Shown here: positions 19,410 through 29,900 of the stretch, in pieces
How the letters are laid out: each line of letters begins with the position of its first letter
How positions within the stretch are numbered: the stretch's first letter is position 1
Assembly (NCBI RefSeq): GCF_014490745.1
Contig: NZ_LZEU01000001.1
Coordinates: 4,885,306-4,949,305, forward strand
Direction of reading: 5' to 3'
Origin: Pseudomonas alcaligenes
GTDB lineage: Bacteria; Pseudomonadota; Gammaproteobacteria; Pseudomonadales; Pseudomonadaceae
Length of the DNA stretch: 64,000 nucleotides
Program-made: the position numbers and the translations under genes
The notes under the pieces: generated by a model
Databases searched by the model: none
The model's input: the letters and a program-made list of their open reading frames with translations, nothing else
What the model was told of the DNA's origin: nothing

Positions 19410-20342
19410 ATGCGCATCATCTTCGCCGGCACCCCGGAATTCGCTGCCCAGCACCTGCAGGCCCTGCTCGATGCAGGCCGCGAGATAGTCGCCGTCTACA
19501 CCCAGCCGGATCGCCCAGCCGGGCGCGGGCAGAAGCTTATGCCCAGCCCGGTCAAACAACTGGCGCTGCAGCACGGCATCGCCGTGTACCAGCCGCAGAC
19601 CCTGCGCGACCCGGCGGCCCAGGCCGAGCTCAAGACCCTGGATGCCGACCTGATGGTGGTGGTGGCCTACGGCCTGATCCTGCCCCAGGTGGTGCTGGAC
19701 ACCCCGCGCCTGGGCTGCATCAACAGCCACGCTTCGCTGCTGCCACGCTGGCGCGGCGCGGCGCCGATCCAGCGCGCCGTGCAGGCTGGCGACGCCACGA
19801 GCGGCGTCACCGTGATGCAGATGGAAGCCGGCCTGGATACCGGCCCGATGCTGCTCAAGGTCAGCACCACCATCACCGCCGAAGACACCGGCGGCAGCCT
19901 GCACGACCGCCTGGCCCAGCTCGGCTCGGCAGCAGTGGTCGAGGCCGTGGGCAAGCTGGCGGCCGGCGAGCTGCATGGCGAAGTGCAGGACGACAGCCTG
20001 GCCACCTATGCGCACAAGCTGAACAAGGACGAGGCGCGCCTCGACTGGAGCCGCCCGGCCGTGGAGCTGGAGCGCCTGATCCGCGCCTTCAACCCCTGGC
20101 CGATCTGCCACAGCACGCTGAATGGCGAGCCGCTCAAGGTACTGGCCGCCCAGTTGGGCGAGGGTAAAGGCGTACCTGGCAGCGTACTGGCCGCCGACAA
20201 GAATGGCCTGACCGTCGCCTGCGGCGACGGCGCCCTGCGCCTGACCCGCCTGCAGTTGCCCGGTGGCAAGCCGCTGGCCTTCAGCGACCTGTACAACAGC
20301 CGCCGCGAGCAATTCGCCGTCGGCCTGGTACTCGGTCAATGA
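19410..20342 (+). CDS. fmt: Methionyl-tRNA formyltransferase
   Basis: A 310-residue enzyme that formylates initiator Met-tRNA using 10-formyl-THF. The N-terminal formyltransferase core carries FAGTPEFAA and the [15 protein letters not shown] catalytic segment; the C-terminal OB-like domain begins around residue 205. ATG 19410 is chosen because homologues begin [13 protein letters not shown]; the ribosome binding site is weak. The stop overlaps the rsmB start by 4 bases (ATGA). Confidence 0.96.
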   Translation: MRIIFAGTPEFAAQHLQALLDAGREIVAVYTQPDRPAGRGQKLMPSPVKQLALQHGIAVYQPQTLRDPAAQAELKTLDADLMVVVAYGLILPQVVLDTPRLGCINSHASLLPRWRGAAPIQRAVQAGDATSGVTVMQMEAGLDTGPMLLKVSTTITAEDTGGSLHDRLAQLGSAAVVEAVGKLAAGELHGEVQDDSLATYAHKLNKDEARLDWSRPAVELERLIRAFNPWPICHSTLNGEPLKVLAAQLGEGKGVPGSVLAADKNGLTVACGDGALRLTRLQLPGGKPLAFSDLYNSRREQFAVGLVLGQ

Positions 20343-21652
20343 ATCCACGCCTGGCCGCCGCCCGCGCCCTGGCGGCCGTACTCAACGGCAAGGCCTCGCT
20401 GGGCAGCAGCTTGCCGCCGCTGCTGGACAAGGTCGAGCCGCGCGATCGCGGCCTGGCCCAGGATCTCGCCTTTGGCACCGCGCGCTGGCAGCCACGCCTG
20501 GCACTGCTCGCCGACAAGCTGTTGCAGAAGCCGTTCAAGGCCGCCGACCGCGATGTCGAGGCGCTGTTGCTGGTCGGCCTGTACCAGCTGCTGTACACCC
20601 GCATCCCGGCCCATGCCGCCATCGGTGAAACGGTGGCCTGTGTCGACAAGCTGAAGAAGTCCTCGCTCAAGGGTCTGCTCAACGCCGTGCTGCGCAATGC
20701 CCAGCGCGATCACGAGGCGCTGTTCGCCGAGCTGGAGCGCGACCCGGTGCTGCACACCGCCCATCCGCGCTGGCTGCAGAAGGCTCTCAAGGCGCGCTGG
20801 CCGGAGCACTGGCAGGCCATCTGCGCCGCCAACAACGCCCATCCGCCGCTGCTGCTGCGGGTCAACCGCCGCCATGGCAACCGCGCCGCCTACCTGGCCG
20901 AACTGCAGGCTGCCGGCATCGAAGCCGTGCCCTGCACCTTCAGCCGCGATGGCGTGCGCCTGCTGCAGCCCTGCGATGTGAAGACCCTGCCGGGCTTCAT
21001 GGACGGTCGCCTCAGCGTGCAGGACGAAGCCGCCCAGCTGGCCGCCGACCTGCTCCAGCTGGCTCCCGGCCAGCGCGTGCTGGATGCCTGCGCCGCTCCC
21101 GGCGGCAAGACCTGCCACCTGCTCGAAGCCGAACCCGGCCTCGCCGAGGTGGTCGCCATCGACCTCGAGCCGGCGCGCCTGGCGCGAGTACGCGAGAACC
21201 TCGAACGGCTGCAGCTCGACGCCACCCTGATCGCCGCCGACGGCCGCGACACCGCCAGTTGGTGGGACGGCAAGCCGTTCCAGCGCATCCTGCTCGATGC
21301 GCCCTGCTCGGCCACCGGGGTGATCAGGCGCCACCCGGACATCAAGCTGACCCGCCAGGCCGAGGACATCCCGGCCCTGGCTCAGCTGCAGGCCGAGCTG
21401 CTCGACGCCCTGTGGCCGACCCTGGAGGTCGGCGGCATCCTGCTCTACGCCACCTGCTCGGTGATGCCCGAGGAGAACAGCGACAACATCGCCGCCTTCC
21501 TCGCCCGCACCCCGGGCGCCCGCGAGCTGGATATCGCCGGCGCCTTCGGCCTCAAGCAGGCCCATGGCCGCCAGTTGCTGCCGCAGATCGACGGCCACGA
21601 CGGCTTCTACTATGCCAAGCTGATAAAAATCGCCGCCTCCACCCGCGGCTAA
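20339..21652 (+). CDS. rsmB: 16S rRNA (cytosine-967-C5)-methyltransferase
   Basis: A 437-residue protein with an N-terminal NusB-like RNA-binding domain (1-130) and a C-terminal SAM methyltransferase domain. SAM motif [14 protein letters not shown], motif [19 protein letters not shown] and the catalytic motif [12 protein letters not shown] are all present, including both cysteines used by RNA m5C enzymes. Translation is coupled to fmt by a 4-base overlap. Confidence 0.95.
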   Translation: MNPRLAAARALAAVLNGKASLGSSLPPLLDKVEPRDRGLAQDLAFGTARWQPRLALLADKLLQKPFKAADRDVEALLLVGLYQLLYTRIPAHAAIGETVACVDKLKKSSLKGLLNAVLRNAQRDHEALFAELERDPVLHTAHPRWLQKALKARWPEHWQAICAANNAHPPLLLRVNRRHGNRAAYLAELQAAGIEAVPCTFSRDGVRLLQPCDVKTLPGFMDGRLSVQDEAAQLAADLLQLAPGQRVLDACAAPGGKTCHLLEAEPGLAEVVAIDLEPARLARVRENLERLQLDATLIAADGRDTASWWDGKPFQRILLDAPCSATGVIRRHPDIKLTRQAEDIPALAQLQAELLDALWPTLEVGGILLYATCSVMPEENSDNIAAFLARTPGARELDIAGAFGLKQAHGRQLLPQIDGHDGFYYAKLIKIAASTRG

Positions 21653-21663
21653 CGGAGCGATCA

Positions 21664-23037
21664 GTGAAGATCATCATCCTCGGTGCCGGGCAAGTCGGCG
21701 GCACCCTGGCCGAGCACCTGGCCGGCGAAGCCAACGACATCACCGTGGTCGATACCGACAGCGAGCGCCTGCGCGACCTCGGCGACCGCCTGGACATCCG
21801 CACCGTGGTCGGCCGCGGCTCCTTCCCCACCGTGCTGCGCCAGGCCGGCGCCGACGACGCCGACATGCTGGTGGCGGTGACCAACAGCGACGAGATCAAC
21901 ATGGTCGCCTGCCAGGTGGCCTACACCCTGTTCCATACCCCGACCAAGATCGCCCGGGTACGCGAGTCGGCCTACCTGACCCGCGAAGCGCTGTTCGACA
22001 ACGAGGCCATTCCGGTCGACGTGCTGATCAGCCCCGAGCAGGTGGTGACCAACTACATCAAGCGCCTGATCGAATACCCCGGCGCTCTGCAGGTGATCGA
22101 CTTCGCCGAGGGCAAGGCCCAGCTGGTGGCGGTCAAGGCCTACTACGGCGGCCCGCTGATCGGCCAGCAGATCCGCCAGCTGCGCGAGCACATGCCCAAC
22201 GTCGACACCCGGGTGGCGGCCATCTTCCGGCGCAACCGACCGATCATGCCGCAGGGCGACACGGTGATCGAAGCCGACGACGAAGTGTTCTTCATTGCCG
22301 CCAAGGCTCACATCCGCGCGGTGATGAGCGAGCTGCGCCGCCTGGAAGACAACTACAAGCGCATCGTCATCGCCGGCGGCGGGCATATCGGCGAGCGCCT
22401 GGCCGAGGCCATCGAGAGCCGCTACCAGGTAAAGATCATCGAGATGAACCCGGCGCGCTGCCGCTACCTGTCGGAGAACCTGGAGAGCACCATCGTGCTG
22501 CAGGGCAGTGCCTCCGACCGCGACCTGCTGGTGGAAGAGAACATCAACGAGGCCGACATCTTCCTCGCCCTGACCAACGACGACGAGGCCAACATCATGT
22601 CCTCGCTGCTGGCCAAGCGCCTCGGCGCGCGCAAGGTGATGACCATCATCAACAACCCGGCCTATGTCGACCTGGTGCAGGGCGGCGACATCGACATCGC
22701 CATCAGCCCGCAGTTGGCCACCATCGGCACCCTGCTGACCCACGTGCGCCGCGGCGATATCGAGAGCGTGCACTCGCTGCGCCGCGGTGCGGCGGAAGCC
22801 ATCGAGGCCATCGCCCACGGCGACGCCAAGTCGAGCAAGGTGGTCGGCCGCATGATCGAGGAGATCGCCCTGCCACCGGGCACCACCATCGGCGCGATCA
22901 TTCGCGACGAGGAAGTGCTGATCGCCCACGACGACACCCTGATCGAGTCCGGCGACCACGTGATCCTGTTCCTGGTCGACAAGAAGTACATTCGCGATGT
23001 AGAACGGCTGTTCCAGGTTGGTTTGACCTTCTTCTGA
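21664..23037 (+). CDS. trkA: Trk potassium uptake regulatory subunit TrkA
   Basis: A 457-residue cytoplasmic protein made of two tandem RCK units (RCK-N at about 1-120 and 233-350), each beginning with a nucleotide-binding Rossmann motif ([18 protein letters not shown] and [18 protein letters not shown]) and ending in an RCK-C domain. It binds NAD(H)/ATP and gates the TrkH/G channel. The GTG start at 21664 follows GGAG and matches the family start; the reading frame stays open far upstream across rsmB, but that extension is not coding. Confidence 0.95.
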   Translation: MKIIILGAGQVGGTLAEHLAGEANDITVVDTDSERLRDLGDRLDIRTVVGRGSFPTVLRQAGADDADMLVAVTNSDEINMVACQVAYTLFHTPTKIARVRESAYLTREALFDNEAIPVDVLISPEQVVTNYIKRLIEYPGALQVIDFAEGKAQLVAVKAYYGGPLIGQQIRQLREHMPNVDTRVAAIFRRNRPIMPQGDTVIEADDEVFFIAAKAHIRAVMSELRRLEDNYKRIVIAGGGHIGERLAEAIESRYQVKIIEMNPARCRYLSENLESTIVLQGSASDRDLLVEENINEADIFLALTNDDEANIMSSLLAKRLGARKVMTIINNPAYVDLVQGGDIDIAISPQLATIGTLLTHVRRGDIESVHSLRRGAAEAIEAIAHGDAKSSKVVGRMIEEIALPPGTTIGAIIRDEEVLIAHDDTLIESGDHVILFLVDKKYIRDVERLFQVGLTFF

Positions 23038-23047
23038 GACCCGCTGC

Positions 23048-23377
23048 ATGACCACTCCGGATTCCCTGGAAAAGCTGCTGGCCCGCGGGGTGGACAACGC
23101 CCTGCTGCGCTTCGGCCTGGGCAAGGCCTACCTCGACGCCGGCCAGGCCGAGCAGGCGGCCGAGCACCTGCAGCACTGCCTGCGCTTCGACCCCAACTAC
23201 TCGGCGGCATGGAAGCTGCTGGGCCAGGCCTGCCAGCGCCAGGGCATGCAGGAAGAAGCGCGCCAGGCCTGGCACAACGGCCTGGAGGTGGCGCGCAAGC
23301 GTGGCGACAAGCAGACGGAAAAGGAAATGACGGTGTTTCTGCGGCGCCTGGAGAAGGCGGCGGGAGAGGGCGTCTAG
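23048..23377 (+). CDS. Tetratricopeptide repeat protein
   Basis: A 109-residue protein with two or three TPR units (LRFGLGKAYLDAGQAEQAAE ... AWKLLGQACQRQGMQEEARQ). No signal peptide. It follows trkA by 10 bases, so it is probably the last gene of the def-fmt-rsmB-trkA transcription unit. TPR proteins act as protein-binding scaffolds; the partner is not known. Confidence 0.85.
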   Translation: MTTPDSLEKLLARGVDNALLRFGLGKAYLDAGQAEQAAEHLQHCLRFDPNYSAAWKLLGQACQRQGMQEEARQAWHNGLEVARKRGDKQTEKEMTVFLRRLEKAAGEGV

Positions 23378-23412
23378 CGCCTCAGGCGGCCTGCCACTAA
23401 GGAATCAGGCTC

Positions 23413-23682
23413 TCAGTCTTCGCGCTGGAAGATCAGCGCCACGCCACTGGGCTCGAAGCGCACCACCTGCATCTGCACCACCGGCGCCGGGATCGGCAGG
23501 CCCTGCACCTGGCCGCTGACCACCTCGCCGATCTGCAGCAGGCGCTGGGCATCGTCGATCACCACGAACACACCGCTCTCGGAGATATCGCGGGTAGTCA
23601 CCAGCATCTGCCCGTGCAGCGGGTGGTCGATGCGTAGCTGTACCTTGAGCGGGGTACGCTTGTGATCGCGCTTGTTGTCCAT
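23413..23682 (-). CDS. PilZ-domain protein
   Basis: An 89-residue single-domain PilZ protein. The c-di-GMP-binding residues are present as RDHKR (the RxxxR motif, residues 5-9) and DISESG (the D/NxSxxG motif). A stand-alone PilZ is likely an adaptor that changes the behaviour of a partner on binding c-di-GMP. It is divergent from nothing and sits 60 bases downstream of the acyltransferase gene on the same strand. Confidence 0.88.
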   Translation of the reverse strand: MDNKRDHKRTPLKVQLRIDHPLHGQMLVTTRDISESGVFVVIDDAQRLLQIGEVVSGQVQGLPIPAPVVQMQVVRFEPSGVALIFQRED

Positions 23683-23742
23683 GCCTGTCCTGTTGTTATG
23701 GGCTGGAAATGCTTCAGACGGTACTGGCTAATGCCTTGCGCA

Positions 23743-24630
23743 TCAATACCACTTCTTCTCGCCGGCCGGGCGCTTCTTGAAGCGTTTCATGCTCCACATG
23801 TACTGGCTCGGCGCCTGGCGCACCTGCTTCTCAATGCCCGCGTTCAGCGCCGCCACCGCCGCCTCGACGTCCTCGCCGTAGATCGCCTCCGGCGCCGCCT
23901 CGATCACCACCCGGTAGCCGCTGCCGTCGTCCAGGCGCAGAGCATGCATGAACACCGCCTCGGCCTTGCGCCCGTGCACCAGCGAGGGCACGAACTTGCT
24001 GGTCAGGGTCGGCACGCCGAAGAAGGGCACGAACACCCCGCTGGACAGGCTCGGCTCGGGGTCGGCGGCGATCCCGGCGACTCCGCCTTTGCGCACGGTC
24101 TTGATCAGGCTGAGGATGCCTTCCTTGGTCGAAGCGGCCAGGTGGTTGCCCAGCTGGGTGCGCTGCCTGACCAGCAGCTCGTCCACCGCCTGCAGCTTCT
24201 GCGGACGGTAGAGAATGATCGGCTGGCAGATCGAGCTGACGTACTGCAGCAGCAGTTCCCAGTTGCCCAGGTGGCTGCTCAGCAGCACCACGCCCTTGCC
24301 GCTGGCCAGGGCCGCCTGCAGCACCTCGCCGCCTTCCACCTGGCGAATCAGCTGCAGCGACTTCTGCGCCGGCCAGATCCAGGCACAGGCGCTCTCGGTC
24401 AGGGTGCGGCCGATGTCGCGCAGGCTTTGCCCGACCAGACGCTCACGCTCGTCCGCCGATAGCTGCGGGAAGCACTTTTCCAGGTTGATCCGTACCACCT
24501 CGCGCGAGCGGTTCGGCAGCTTCCACAGCAGCCAGCCGATCAGCCCGCCGACCGCCTGCGCGGCGCGCCAGGGCAGCAGGGCGAACAGTCGCAGGAAACC
24601 GACAACCAGGGCGCCTTTGAACTTCTCCAC
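23743..24630 (-). CDS. Lipid A biosynthesis-type acyltransferase (LpxL/HtrB family)
   Basis: A 295-residue membrane-bound acyltransferase with an N-terminal hydrophobic segment (about 5-35) and the catalytic HLGNWE (HX4E form of HX4D/E) motif near residue 120. Homologues in this chromosomal position in P. aeruginosa (HtrB1) add a secondary laurate or hydroxylaurate to lipid A. The exact acyl chain is not evident from sequence. Adjacent PilZ gene is unrelated functionally as far as can be seen. Confidence 0.87.
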   Translation of the reverse strand: MEKFKGALVVGFLRLFALLPWRAAQAVGGLIGWLLWKLPNRSREVVRINLEKCFPQLSADERERLVGQSLRDIGRTLTESACAWIWPAQKSLQLIRQVEGGEVLQAALASGKGVVLLSSHLGNWELLLQYVSSICQPIILYRPQKLQAVDELLVRQRTQLGNHLAASTKEGILSLIKTVRKGGVAGIAADPEPSLSSGVFVPFFGVPTLTSKFVPSLVHGRKAEAVFMHALRLDDGSGYRVVIEAAPEAIYGEDVEAAVAALNAGIEKQVRQAPSQYMWSMKRFKKRPAGEKKWY

Positions 24631-24694
24631 AGGGGACTCCGGAACACGAAAAAGGTGGGCATTGTAGCGACTGTGACCCGCGGGTGCAGGCCGC

Positions 24695-25243
24695 CTAGCT
24701 CAGCGCGGCATAACGCTCGCAGTCGCGGGTGTGATCCATGACCATGCCGGTGGCCTGCATGTAGGCGTAGCAGATGGTCGGGCCAACGAAGGTGAAGCCG
24801 CGCTTCTTCAGCGCCTTGCTCATCGCCTCGGCCTCGGGCGTCACCGCCGGCACGTCACCACGACCGCTGAAGTGATTGATCTTCGGTGCGCCGCCGACGA
24901 ACGACCACAGCAGCGTCACCGGGTCTTCCAGCTTGAGCCAGGCCTGGGCGTTCTGCCGCGCCGCCTTGAGCTTGAGGCGGTTGCGGATGATGCCGGGATC
25001 CTGCATGCGCTCCTCGATCTCCGCGTCGCTCATCAGCGCCAGGCGCGCGGGGTCGAAACCGAACAGCACTTCGCGGTAGCGCTCGCGCTTCTTCAGCACG
25101 GTGATCCACGACAGCCCGGCCTGGGCGCCTTCCAGCAGCAGCATCTCGAACAGATGCCGGGCATCACGCGAGGGCACGCCCCACTCTTCGTCGTGGTAGC
25201 GGATATACAGCGGATCGTCGTTACACCAGAAGCAGCGCGGCAT
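24695..25243 (-). CDS. tag: DNA-3-methyladenine glycosylase I
   Basis: A 182-residue helix-hairpin-helix glycosylase that removes 3-methyladenine from DNA. The N-terminal zinc-site residues in MPRCFWCNDDPLYIRYHDEE and the GLSWITVLKKRERYRE segment are typical, as are the C-terminal His and Cys residues (DHTRDCERY). ATG 25243 is chosen because homologues begin MPRCxWC; ATG 25252 is also possible. Confidence 0.95.
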   Translation of the reverse strand: MPRCFWCNDDPLYIRYHDEEWGVPSRDARHLFEMLLLEGAQAGLSWITVLKKRERYREVLFGFDPARLALMSDAEIEERMQDPGIIRNRLKLKAARQNAQAWLKLEDPVTLLWSFVGGAPKINHFSGRGDVPAVTPEAEAMSKALKKRGFTFVGPTICYAYMQATGMVMDHTRDCERYAALS

Positions 25244-25294
25244 GGCGTTCATATCCAGACATAGTCGTGGCGCACTGTAGCGCAACGGCGACCG

Positions 25295-26512
25295 TTAAAA
25301 GCGCCCGTCGGCCTGCAGCAGGGTTTCCAGGCAATGTTCCTGGATGCCGTAGAATTGCTTGATGCCCTGGATCTTCTCCAGCAGCGCGCCCGGTTCCACC
25401 GGTTCGGGGCGCTTCACCGCAAGAATCATCTTGTTCTTGTTGGTGTGCTCCAGGGAGACGAACTCGAACACCTTGGTCTCATAACCGCAGGCTTCCAGCA
25501 GCAGGGCGCGCAGGCTGTCGGTGACCATCTCGGCTTCCTGGCCGAGGTGCACGCCGTACTGCAGCATGGGCTTGAGCAGGCTCGGCATCTGCATCTGCGG
25601 GCGGATCTGCTTGTGGCAGCAGGGCGAGCACATGATGATCGCCGCGCCGCTGCGAATGCCCAGGTGCAGGGCGTAGTCGGTGGCCACGTCGCAGGCGTGC
25701 AGGGCGATCATCACGTCGATGGCGGCCGGGGTGTAGGTGCGCACATCGCCGTGCTCGAAGCGCAGGCCCGGCTGCTCCAGGCGGGCAGCGGCGGTGTTGC
25801 CCAGGCGCACCATGTCTTCGCGCAACTCCACGCCGGTGACCTGGCCCTGCAGGCCCAGGCTGTTGCGCAGGTAGTCGTGCATGGCGAAGGTCAGGTAGCC
25901 CTTGCCCGAACCGAAGTCGACCGCATGGATCGGCAGCTGCGGATCGCGCTGCTGCAGCGGCGAATGGCTCAGGGCGTGGGAAAACACCTCGATGAACTTG
26001 TTGATCTGCTTCCACTTGCGCGCCATCGCCGGCACCAGCTCGTGCTTGGCGGTGGTCACTCCCAGATCGGTGAGAAAGGGCCGGCTCAGTTCGAGAAAGC
26101 GCTTCTTCTCCCGGTCATGGCCAGCGGCCGGCGCCTCGCGCTCGACCGCCTTGCCGACGAACAGACGGGCCTTGTCCTTCTTGCCGAAGCTCAGCTGCAC
26201 ATCCTCGGTCAGCGACAGCAGGTGGGCGTTCTTGAAGGCTGCAGGCAGCAGGCTGGCGATATGCGCCAGGGCTTCGACCACGGGCAGGTTCTTGGTCAGG
26301 TCGCGGGTCTTGTAGGTGGAAACGAACGACAGGCAGGCCTGGCCCTTGACCGTTACCGGGCGAATGGTCAGGCGCTGCAGCTCGGCTTCCTCGCCCTGGT
26401 ACTTGCTCAGCAGCAGCTTGACCAGGGTGTTCTGCACCACGCTGGTTTCCAGCAGGGTAAGAAACTCGTCACGGGCGGTAGCGGCGGCGTTGGGCAAGGG
26501 TTCGACTGACAT
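25295..26512 (-). CDS. Class I SAM methyltransferase (Methyltransf_32-like)
   Basis: A 405-residue protein. The C-terminal part carries a Rossmann methyltransferase fold with motif I VDFGSGKGYLTFAMHDYL, an acidic loop TGVELREDMV, the ALHACDVATDYAL segment and a CSPCCHK motif, a combination shared with the Methyltransf_32 group that includes eukaryotic METTL25/GSTCD-type proteins. The N-terminal about 150 residues are a separate domain that I do not recognise. The substrate is unknown. It lies between a MITE-like element and tag. Confidence 0.8.
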   Translation of the reverse strand: MSVEPLPNAAATARDEFLTLLETSVVQNTLVKLLLSKYQGEEAELQRLTIRPVTVKGQACLSFVSTYKTRDLTKNLPVVEALAHIASLLPAAFKNAHLLSLTEDVQLSFGKKDKARLFVGKAVEREAPAAGHDREKKRFLELSRPFLTDLGVTTAKHELVPAMARKWKQINKFIEVFSHALSHSPLQQRDPQLPIHAVDFGSGKGYLTFAMHDYLRNSLGLQGQVTGVELREDMVRLGNTAAARLEQPGLRFEHGDVRTYTPAAIDVMIALHACDVATDYALHLGIRSGAAIIMCSPCCHKQIRPQMQMPSLLKPMLQYGVHLGQEAEMVTDSLRALLLEACGYETKVFEFVSLEHTNKNKMILAVKRPEPVEPGALLEKIQGIKQFYGIQEHCLETLLQADGRF

Positions 26513-26530
26513 GGAAAAGGCCTGAATTAA

Positions 26531-26697
26531 GAACCTGTTTACGATCTTCTGGACTAGAGCCAGACAAGGCGCTACGCCAGTAACAGCCTCCGGCTGGTCA
26601 AAACGGCGAGGAAGCGGAGTTTACGAGCTGTAAATGAGCATTCCGAGCCTGTTTTTGACGTGGTATGGCCGACGGACAGGGGATCGTAAACAGGTTC
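26531..26697. mobile_element. MITE-like element with 16-base terminal inverted repeats
   Basis: A non-coding 167-base element with perfect inverted ends GAACCTGTTTACGATC (26531-26546) and GATCGTAAACAGGTTC (26682-26697). It is flanked on both sides by TAA, consistent with a 3-base target duplication of the kind made by some IS5-family transposases. No transposase is encoded, so it must be mobilised in trans. It sits in the divergent gap between the methyltransferase gene and glyQ and could affect either promoter. Confidence 0.8.
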
Positions 26698-26809
26698 TAA
26701 GCGCTGCCGGTACTGGCAAGGGGCAGTAATGCTACAGGGTACGCCGCGTCCGTGCGCACCGGGCTGACGGGGTACGCCTGCTGCCACATCCAGCGCGGGC
26801 CTGATCGGG

Positions 26810-26815
26810 TATACT
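26810..26815 (+). promoter_or_regulatory. Candidate -10 element for glyQ
   Basis: TATACT lies 40 bases upstream of the glyQ start. No convincing -35 is seen at 17 bases, so this is weak. The rest of the gap 26513-26854 is the MITE-like element and GC-rich sequence without a gene. Confidence 0.4.
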
Positions 26816-26854
26816 GCGCGGCTTTACGCAAACGCCTCGATACCGGTGAAATTC

Positions 26855-27802
26855 GTGAGCCAGACTACGCCCGACGTGAGCACCTTCCAAGGTCTGATCC
26901 TTGCCCTGCAGAGTTACTGGGCCGAGCAGGGTTGTGTGATCCTGCAGCCCTACGACATGGAAGTGGGGGCCGGCACCTTCCACACCGCCACCTTCCTGCG
27001 CGCCGTAGGCCCGGAGACCTGGAACGCTGCCTACGTGCAACCGTCCCGCCGTCCCGCCGACGGCCGCTACGGCGAGAACCCCAACCGCCTGCAGCACTAC
27101 TACCAGTTCCAGGTGGTGCTCAAACCCAACCCGAGCAACTTCCAGGAACTGTACCTGGGCTCGCTGAAGGCCATCGGCATCGACCCGCTGGTGCACGACA
27201 TCCGTTTCGTCGAAGACAACTGGGAATCGCCGACCCTCGGCGCCTGGGGCCTGGGCTGGGAAATCTGGCTGAACGGCATGGAAGTCACCCAGTTCACCTA
27301 CTTCCAGCAGGTTGGTGGTATCGAGTGCTACCCGGTCACCGGCGAGATCACCTACGGTCTCGAGCGCCTGGCCATGTACATCCAGGGTGTCGACTCGGTG
27401 TACGACCTGGTCTGGACCGACGGCCCCTTCGGCAAGGTCACCTACGGCGACGTGTTCCACCAGAACGAGGTGGAGCAGTCCACCTACAACTTCGAACACG
27501 CCAATGTCGACAAGCTGTTCGAACTGTTCGACTTCTATGAAGCCGAAGCCAACCGCCTGATCGAGCTGCAGCTGCCGCTGCCGACCTACGAGATGGTGCT
27601 CAAGGCCTCGCACACCTTCAACCTGCTGGACGCCCGCCGCGCCATCTCGGTGACCGCGCGCCAGCAGTACATCCTGCGCGTGCGCACCCTGGCCCGCGCC
27701 GTGGCACAGAGCTACCTGCAGGCGCGTGCCAAGCTCGGCTTCCCCATGGCCAGCCCCGAACTGCGTGACGAAGTACTGGCCAAGCTGGAGGCAGCAGAAT
27801 GA
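26855..27802 (+). CDS. glyQ: Glycyl-tRNA synthetase alpha subunit
   Basis: A 315-residue catalytic subunit of the bacterial alpha2-beta2 glycyl-tRNA synthetase. The class II motifs are present, including [40 protein letters not shown] and [20 protein letters not shown]. Start GTG 26855 (then [11 protein letters not shown]) matches the family; a GTG nine bases upstream is possible but would overlap the likely ribosome binding site. Overlaps glyS by 4 bases. Confidence 0.97.
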   Translation: MSQTTPDVSTFQGLILALQSYWAEQGCVILQPYDMEVGAGTFHTATFLRAVGPETWNAAYVQPSRRPADGRYGENPNRLQHYYQFQVVLKPNPSNFQELYLGSLKAIGIDPLVHDIRFVEDNWESPTLGAWGLGWEIWLNGMEVTQFTYFQQVGGIECYPVTGEITYGLERLAMYIQGVDSVYDLVWTDGPFGKVTYGDVFHQNEVEQSTYNFEHANVDKLFELFDFYEAEANRLIELQLPLPTYEMVLKASHTFNLLDARRAISVTARQQYILRVRTLARAVAQSYLQARAKLGFPMASPELRDEVLAKLEAAE

Positions 27803-29853
27803 GTGCTCATGATTTCCTGGTTGAACTGGGCACCGAAGAGCTGCCACCGAAAGCCCTCAACAGCCTCGGCGAAGCCTTCCTCGCCGGCGTCGAGAAAGGC
27901 CTCAAGGTCGCCGGCCTGAGCTACACCAAGGCGCGCTACTACGCCGCCCCGCGCCGTCTCGCCGTACTGGTCGAAGCCCTCGCCAGCCAGCAGCCGGATC
28001 GCACCGTCAACCTCGACGGCCCGCCCGTGCAGGCGGCCTTCGACAAGGACGGCAACCCGACCCAGGCCGCCCTCGGCTTCGCCAAGAAATGCGGCGTCGA
28101 ACTGAGCCAGATCGACCAGAGCGGGCCCAAGCTGAAGTTCAGCCAGAGCATCGCCGGCCAGCCGGCCGTCAGCCTGCTGCCAGGCATAGTCGAAGCCTCG
28201 CTGAACGACCTGCCGATTCCCAAGCGCATGCGCTGGGGCGCCGGCAAGACCGAGTTCGTCCGCCCGAGCCAGTGGCTGGTGATGCTCTTCGGCCAGCACG
28301 TGATCGACTGCGAGATCCTCGCCCAGAAGGCCGGGCGCATGTCCCGCGGCCACCGCTTCCACGCCAACTTCGACGTGGCGATCGAGAGCCCGGCCAGCTA
28401 CTCCCACGACCTGCGCGGCGCCTTCGTGATCGCCGACTTCGCCAAGCGTCGCGAACAGATCGCCCAGCGCATCGCCGAGCTGGCCCGCGCCGAGAACGGC
28501 ACGGCCATCGTGCCGCCGGCCCTGCTCGACGAAGTGACCGCCCTGGTCGAATGGCCGGTACCGCTGGTCTGCTCGTTCGAGGAGCGCTTCCTTGAAGTGC
28601 CGCAGGAAGCCCTGATCACCACCATGCAGGACAACCAGAAGTACTTCTGCCTGCTGGACGCCAACGGCAAGCTGCTGCCGCGCTTCATCACCGTGGCCAA
28701 CATCGAGTCGAAAGACCCGGCGCAGATCGTTTCCGGCAACGAGAAGGTGGTGCGCCCGCGCCTCACCGACGCCGAGTTCTTCTTCAAGCAGGACAAGAAG
28801 CAGAAGCTGGAAAGCTTCAACGCCCGCCTGCAGAACGTGGTGTTCCAGGCCCAGCTCGGTACCGTCTATGACAAGGCCGAGCGCGTCTCCAAACTGGCCG
28901 GCTTCATCGCCGAGCGCATCGGCGGCGACGCCGCCCGCGCTGCCCGCGCCGGTATCCTGAGCAAGTGCGACCTGGCCAGCGAGATGGTCGGCGAGTTCCC
29001 GGAAATGCAGGGCATCGCCGGCTACTACTACGCCAAGCACGACGGCGAGCCGGAAGACGTGGCCCTGGCGCTGAACGAGCAGTACATGCCGCGCGGCGCC
29101 GGCGCCGAGCTGCCGAGCACCCTGACCGGTGCCGCCGTGGCGGTGGCCGACAAGCTCGACACCCTGGTCGGCATCTTCGGCATCGGCATGCTGCCGACCG
29201 GCTCCAAGGATCCCTACGCCCTGCGCCGTGCCGCCCTCGGCGTGCTGCGCATCCTGATCGAGAAGCAGCTGGATCTCGACCTGGTCGAGACCGTCGGCTT
29301 CGCCATCGGCCTGTATGGCGACAAGGTCAAGGCCGACGGCCTGGCCCCGCAGGTGCTGGACTTCATCTTCGACCGCCTGCGTGCGCGCTACGAGGACGAA
29401 GGCGTGGACGTTGCCGTGTACCAGGCCGTGCGTGCCCTCAAGCCCGCTGCGCCGCTGGACTTCGACCAGCGCGTGCAGGCCGTGCAGGCCTTCCGTCAGC
29501 TGCCGCAGGCCGCTGCCCTGGCCGCCGCCAACAAGCGCGTGTCGAACATCCTGGCCAAGGCCGAAGGCGAGCTGCCGGCCACGCTGAACAGCGCCCTGCT
29601 GGAAGCCGGTGCCGAACAGGCCCTGGCCCAGGCCGTGGCCAGCGCGGCGCAGAGCGTGGCGCCGATGGCTGCCGCGCGCTGCTATCGCGAAGCCCTGGCC
29701 CAGCTGGCCAGCCTGCGCGAGCCGGTGGATGCGTACTTCGACGCGGTCATGGTCAATGCCGATGACGCCGCCGTACGCGCCAACCGCTATGCGCTGCTCA
29801 ACCAGCTGCGCGGCCTGTTCCTCGGCGTCGCCGATATCTCCCTGCTGGGCTGA
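27799..29853 (+). CDS. glyS: Glycyl-tRNA synthetase beta subunit
   Basis: A 684-residue tRNA-binding subunit, typical length, starting [15 protein letters not shown] and carrying the HD-like and anticodon-binding C-terminal region (about 580-684). It starts inside the end of glyQ, so the two chains are translated in a coupled manner. A strong GC hairpin (29862-29884) lies just after the stop codon. Confidence 0.97.
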   Translation: MSAHDFLVELGTEELPPKALNSLGEAFLAGVEKGLKVAGLSYTKARYYAAPRRLAVLVEALASQQPDRTVNLDGPPVQAAFDKDGNPTQAALGFAKKCGVELSQIDQSGPKLKFSQSIAGQPAVSLLPGIVEASLNDLPIPKRMRWGAGKTEFVRPSQWLVMLFGQHVIDCEILAQKAGRMSRGHRFHANFDVAIESPASYSHDLRGAFVIADFAKRREQIAQRIAELARAENGTAIVPPALLDEVTALVEWPVPLVCSFEERFLEVPQEALITTMQDNQKYFCLLDANGKLLPRFITVANIESKDPAQIVSGNEKVVRPRLTDAEFFFKQDKKQKLESFNARLQNVVFQAQLGTVYDKAERVSKLAGFIAERIGGDAARAARAGILSKCDLASEMVGEFPEMQGIAGYYYAKHDGEPEDVALALNEQYMPRGAGAELPSTLTGAAVAVADKLDTLVGIFGIGMLPTGSKDPYALRRAALGVLRILIEKQLDLDLVETVGFAIGLYGDKVKADGLAPQVLDFIFDRLRARYEDEGVDVAVYQAVRALKPAAPLDFDQRVQAVQAFRQLPQAAALAAANKRVSNILAKAEGELPATLNSALLEAGAEQALAQAVASAAQSVAPMAAARCYREALAQLASLREPVDAYFDAVMVNADDAAVRANRYALLNQLRGLFLGVADISLLG

Positions 29854-29861
29854 CGGCTACA

Positions 29862-29884
29862 CCGGGCGGCGCAATGCCGCCCGG
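29862..29884 (+). other. Strong GC hairpin between glyS and gmhB
   Basis: A perfect 9-base stem CCGGGCGGC / GCCGCCCGG around GCAAT, 8 bases after the glyS stop and 16 bases before the gmhB start. It has no U-tract, so it is more likely to affect mRNA stability or gmhB translation than to terminate. Confidence 0.6.
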
Positions 29885-29900
29885 TTGCCCGGGTAACTGC

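Noticed and set aside
21259..21663. Upstream extension of the trkA frame into rsmB
   Set aside because: TrkA homologues begin at GTG 21664, which has GGAG in front; the extension overlaps the end of rsmB.
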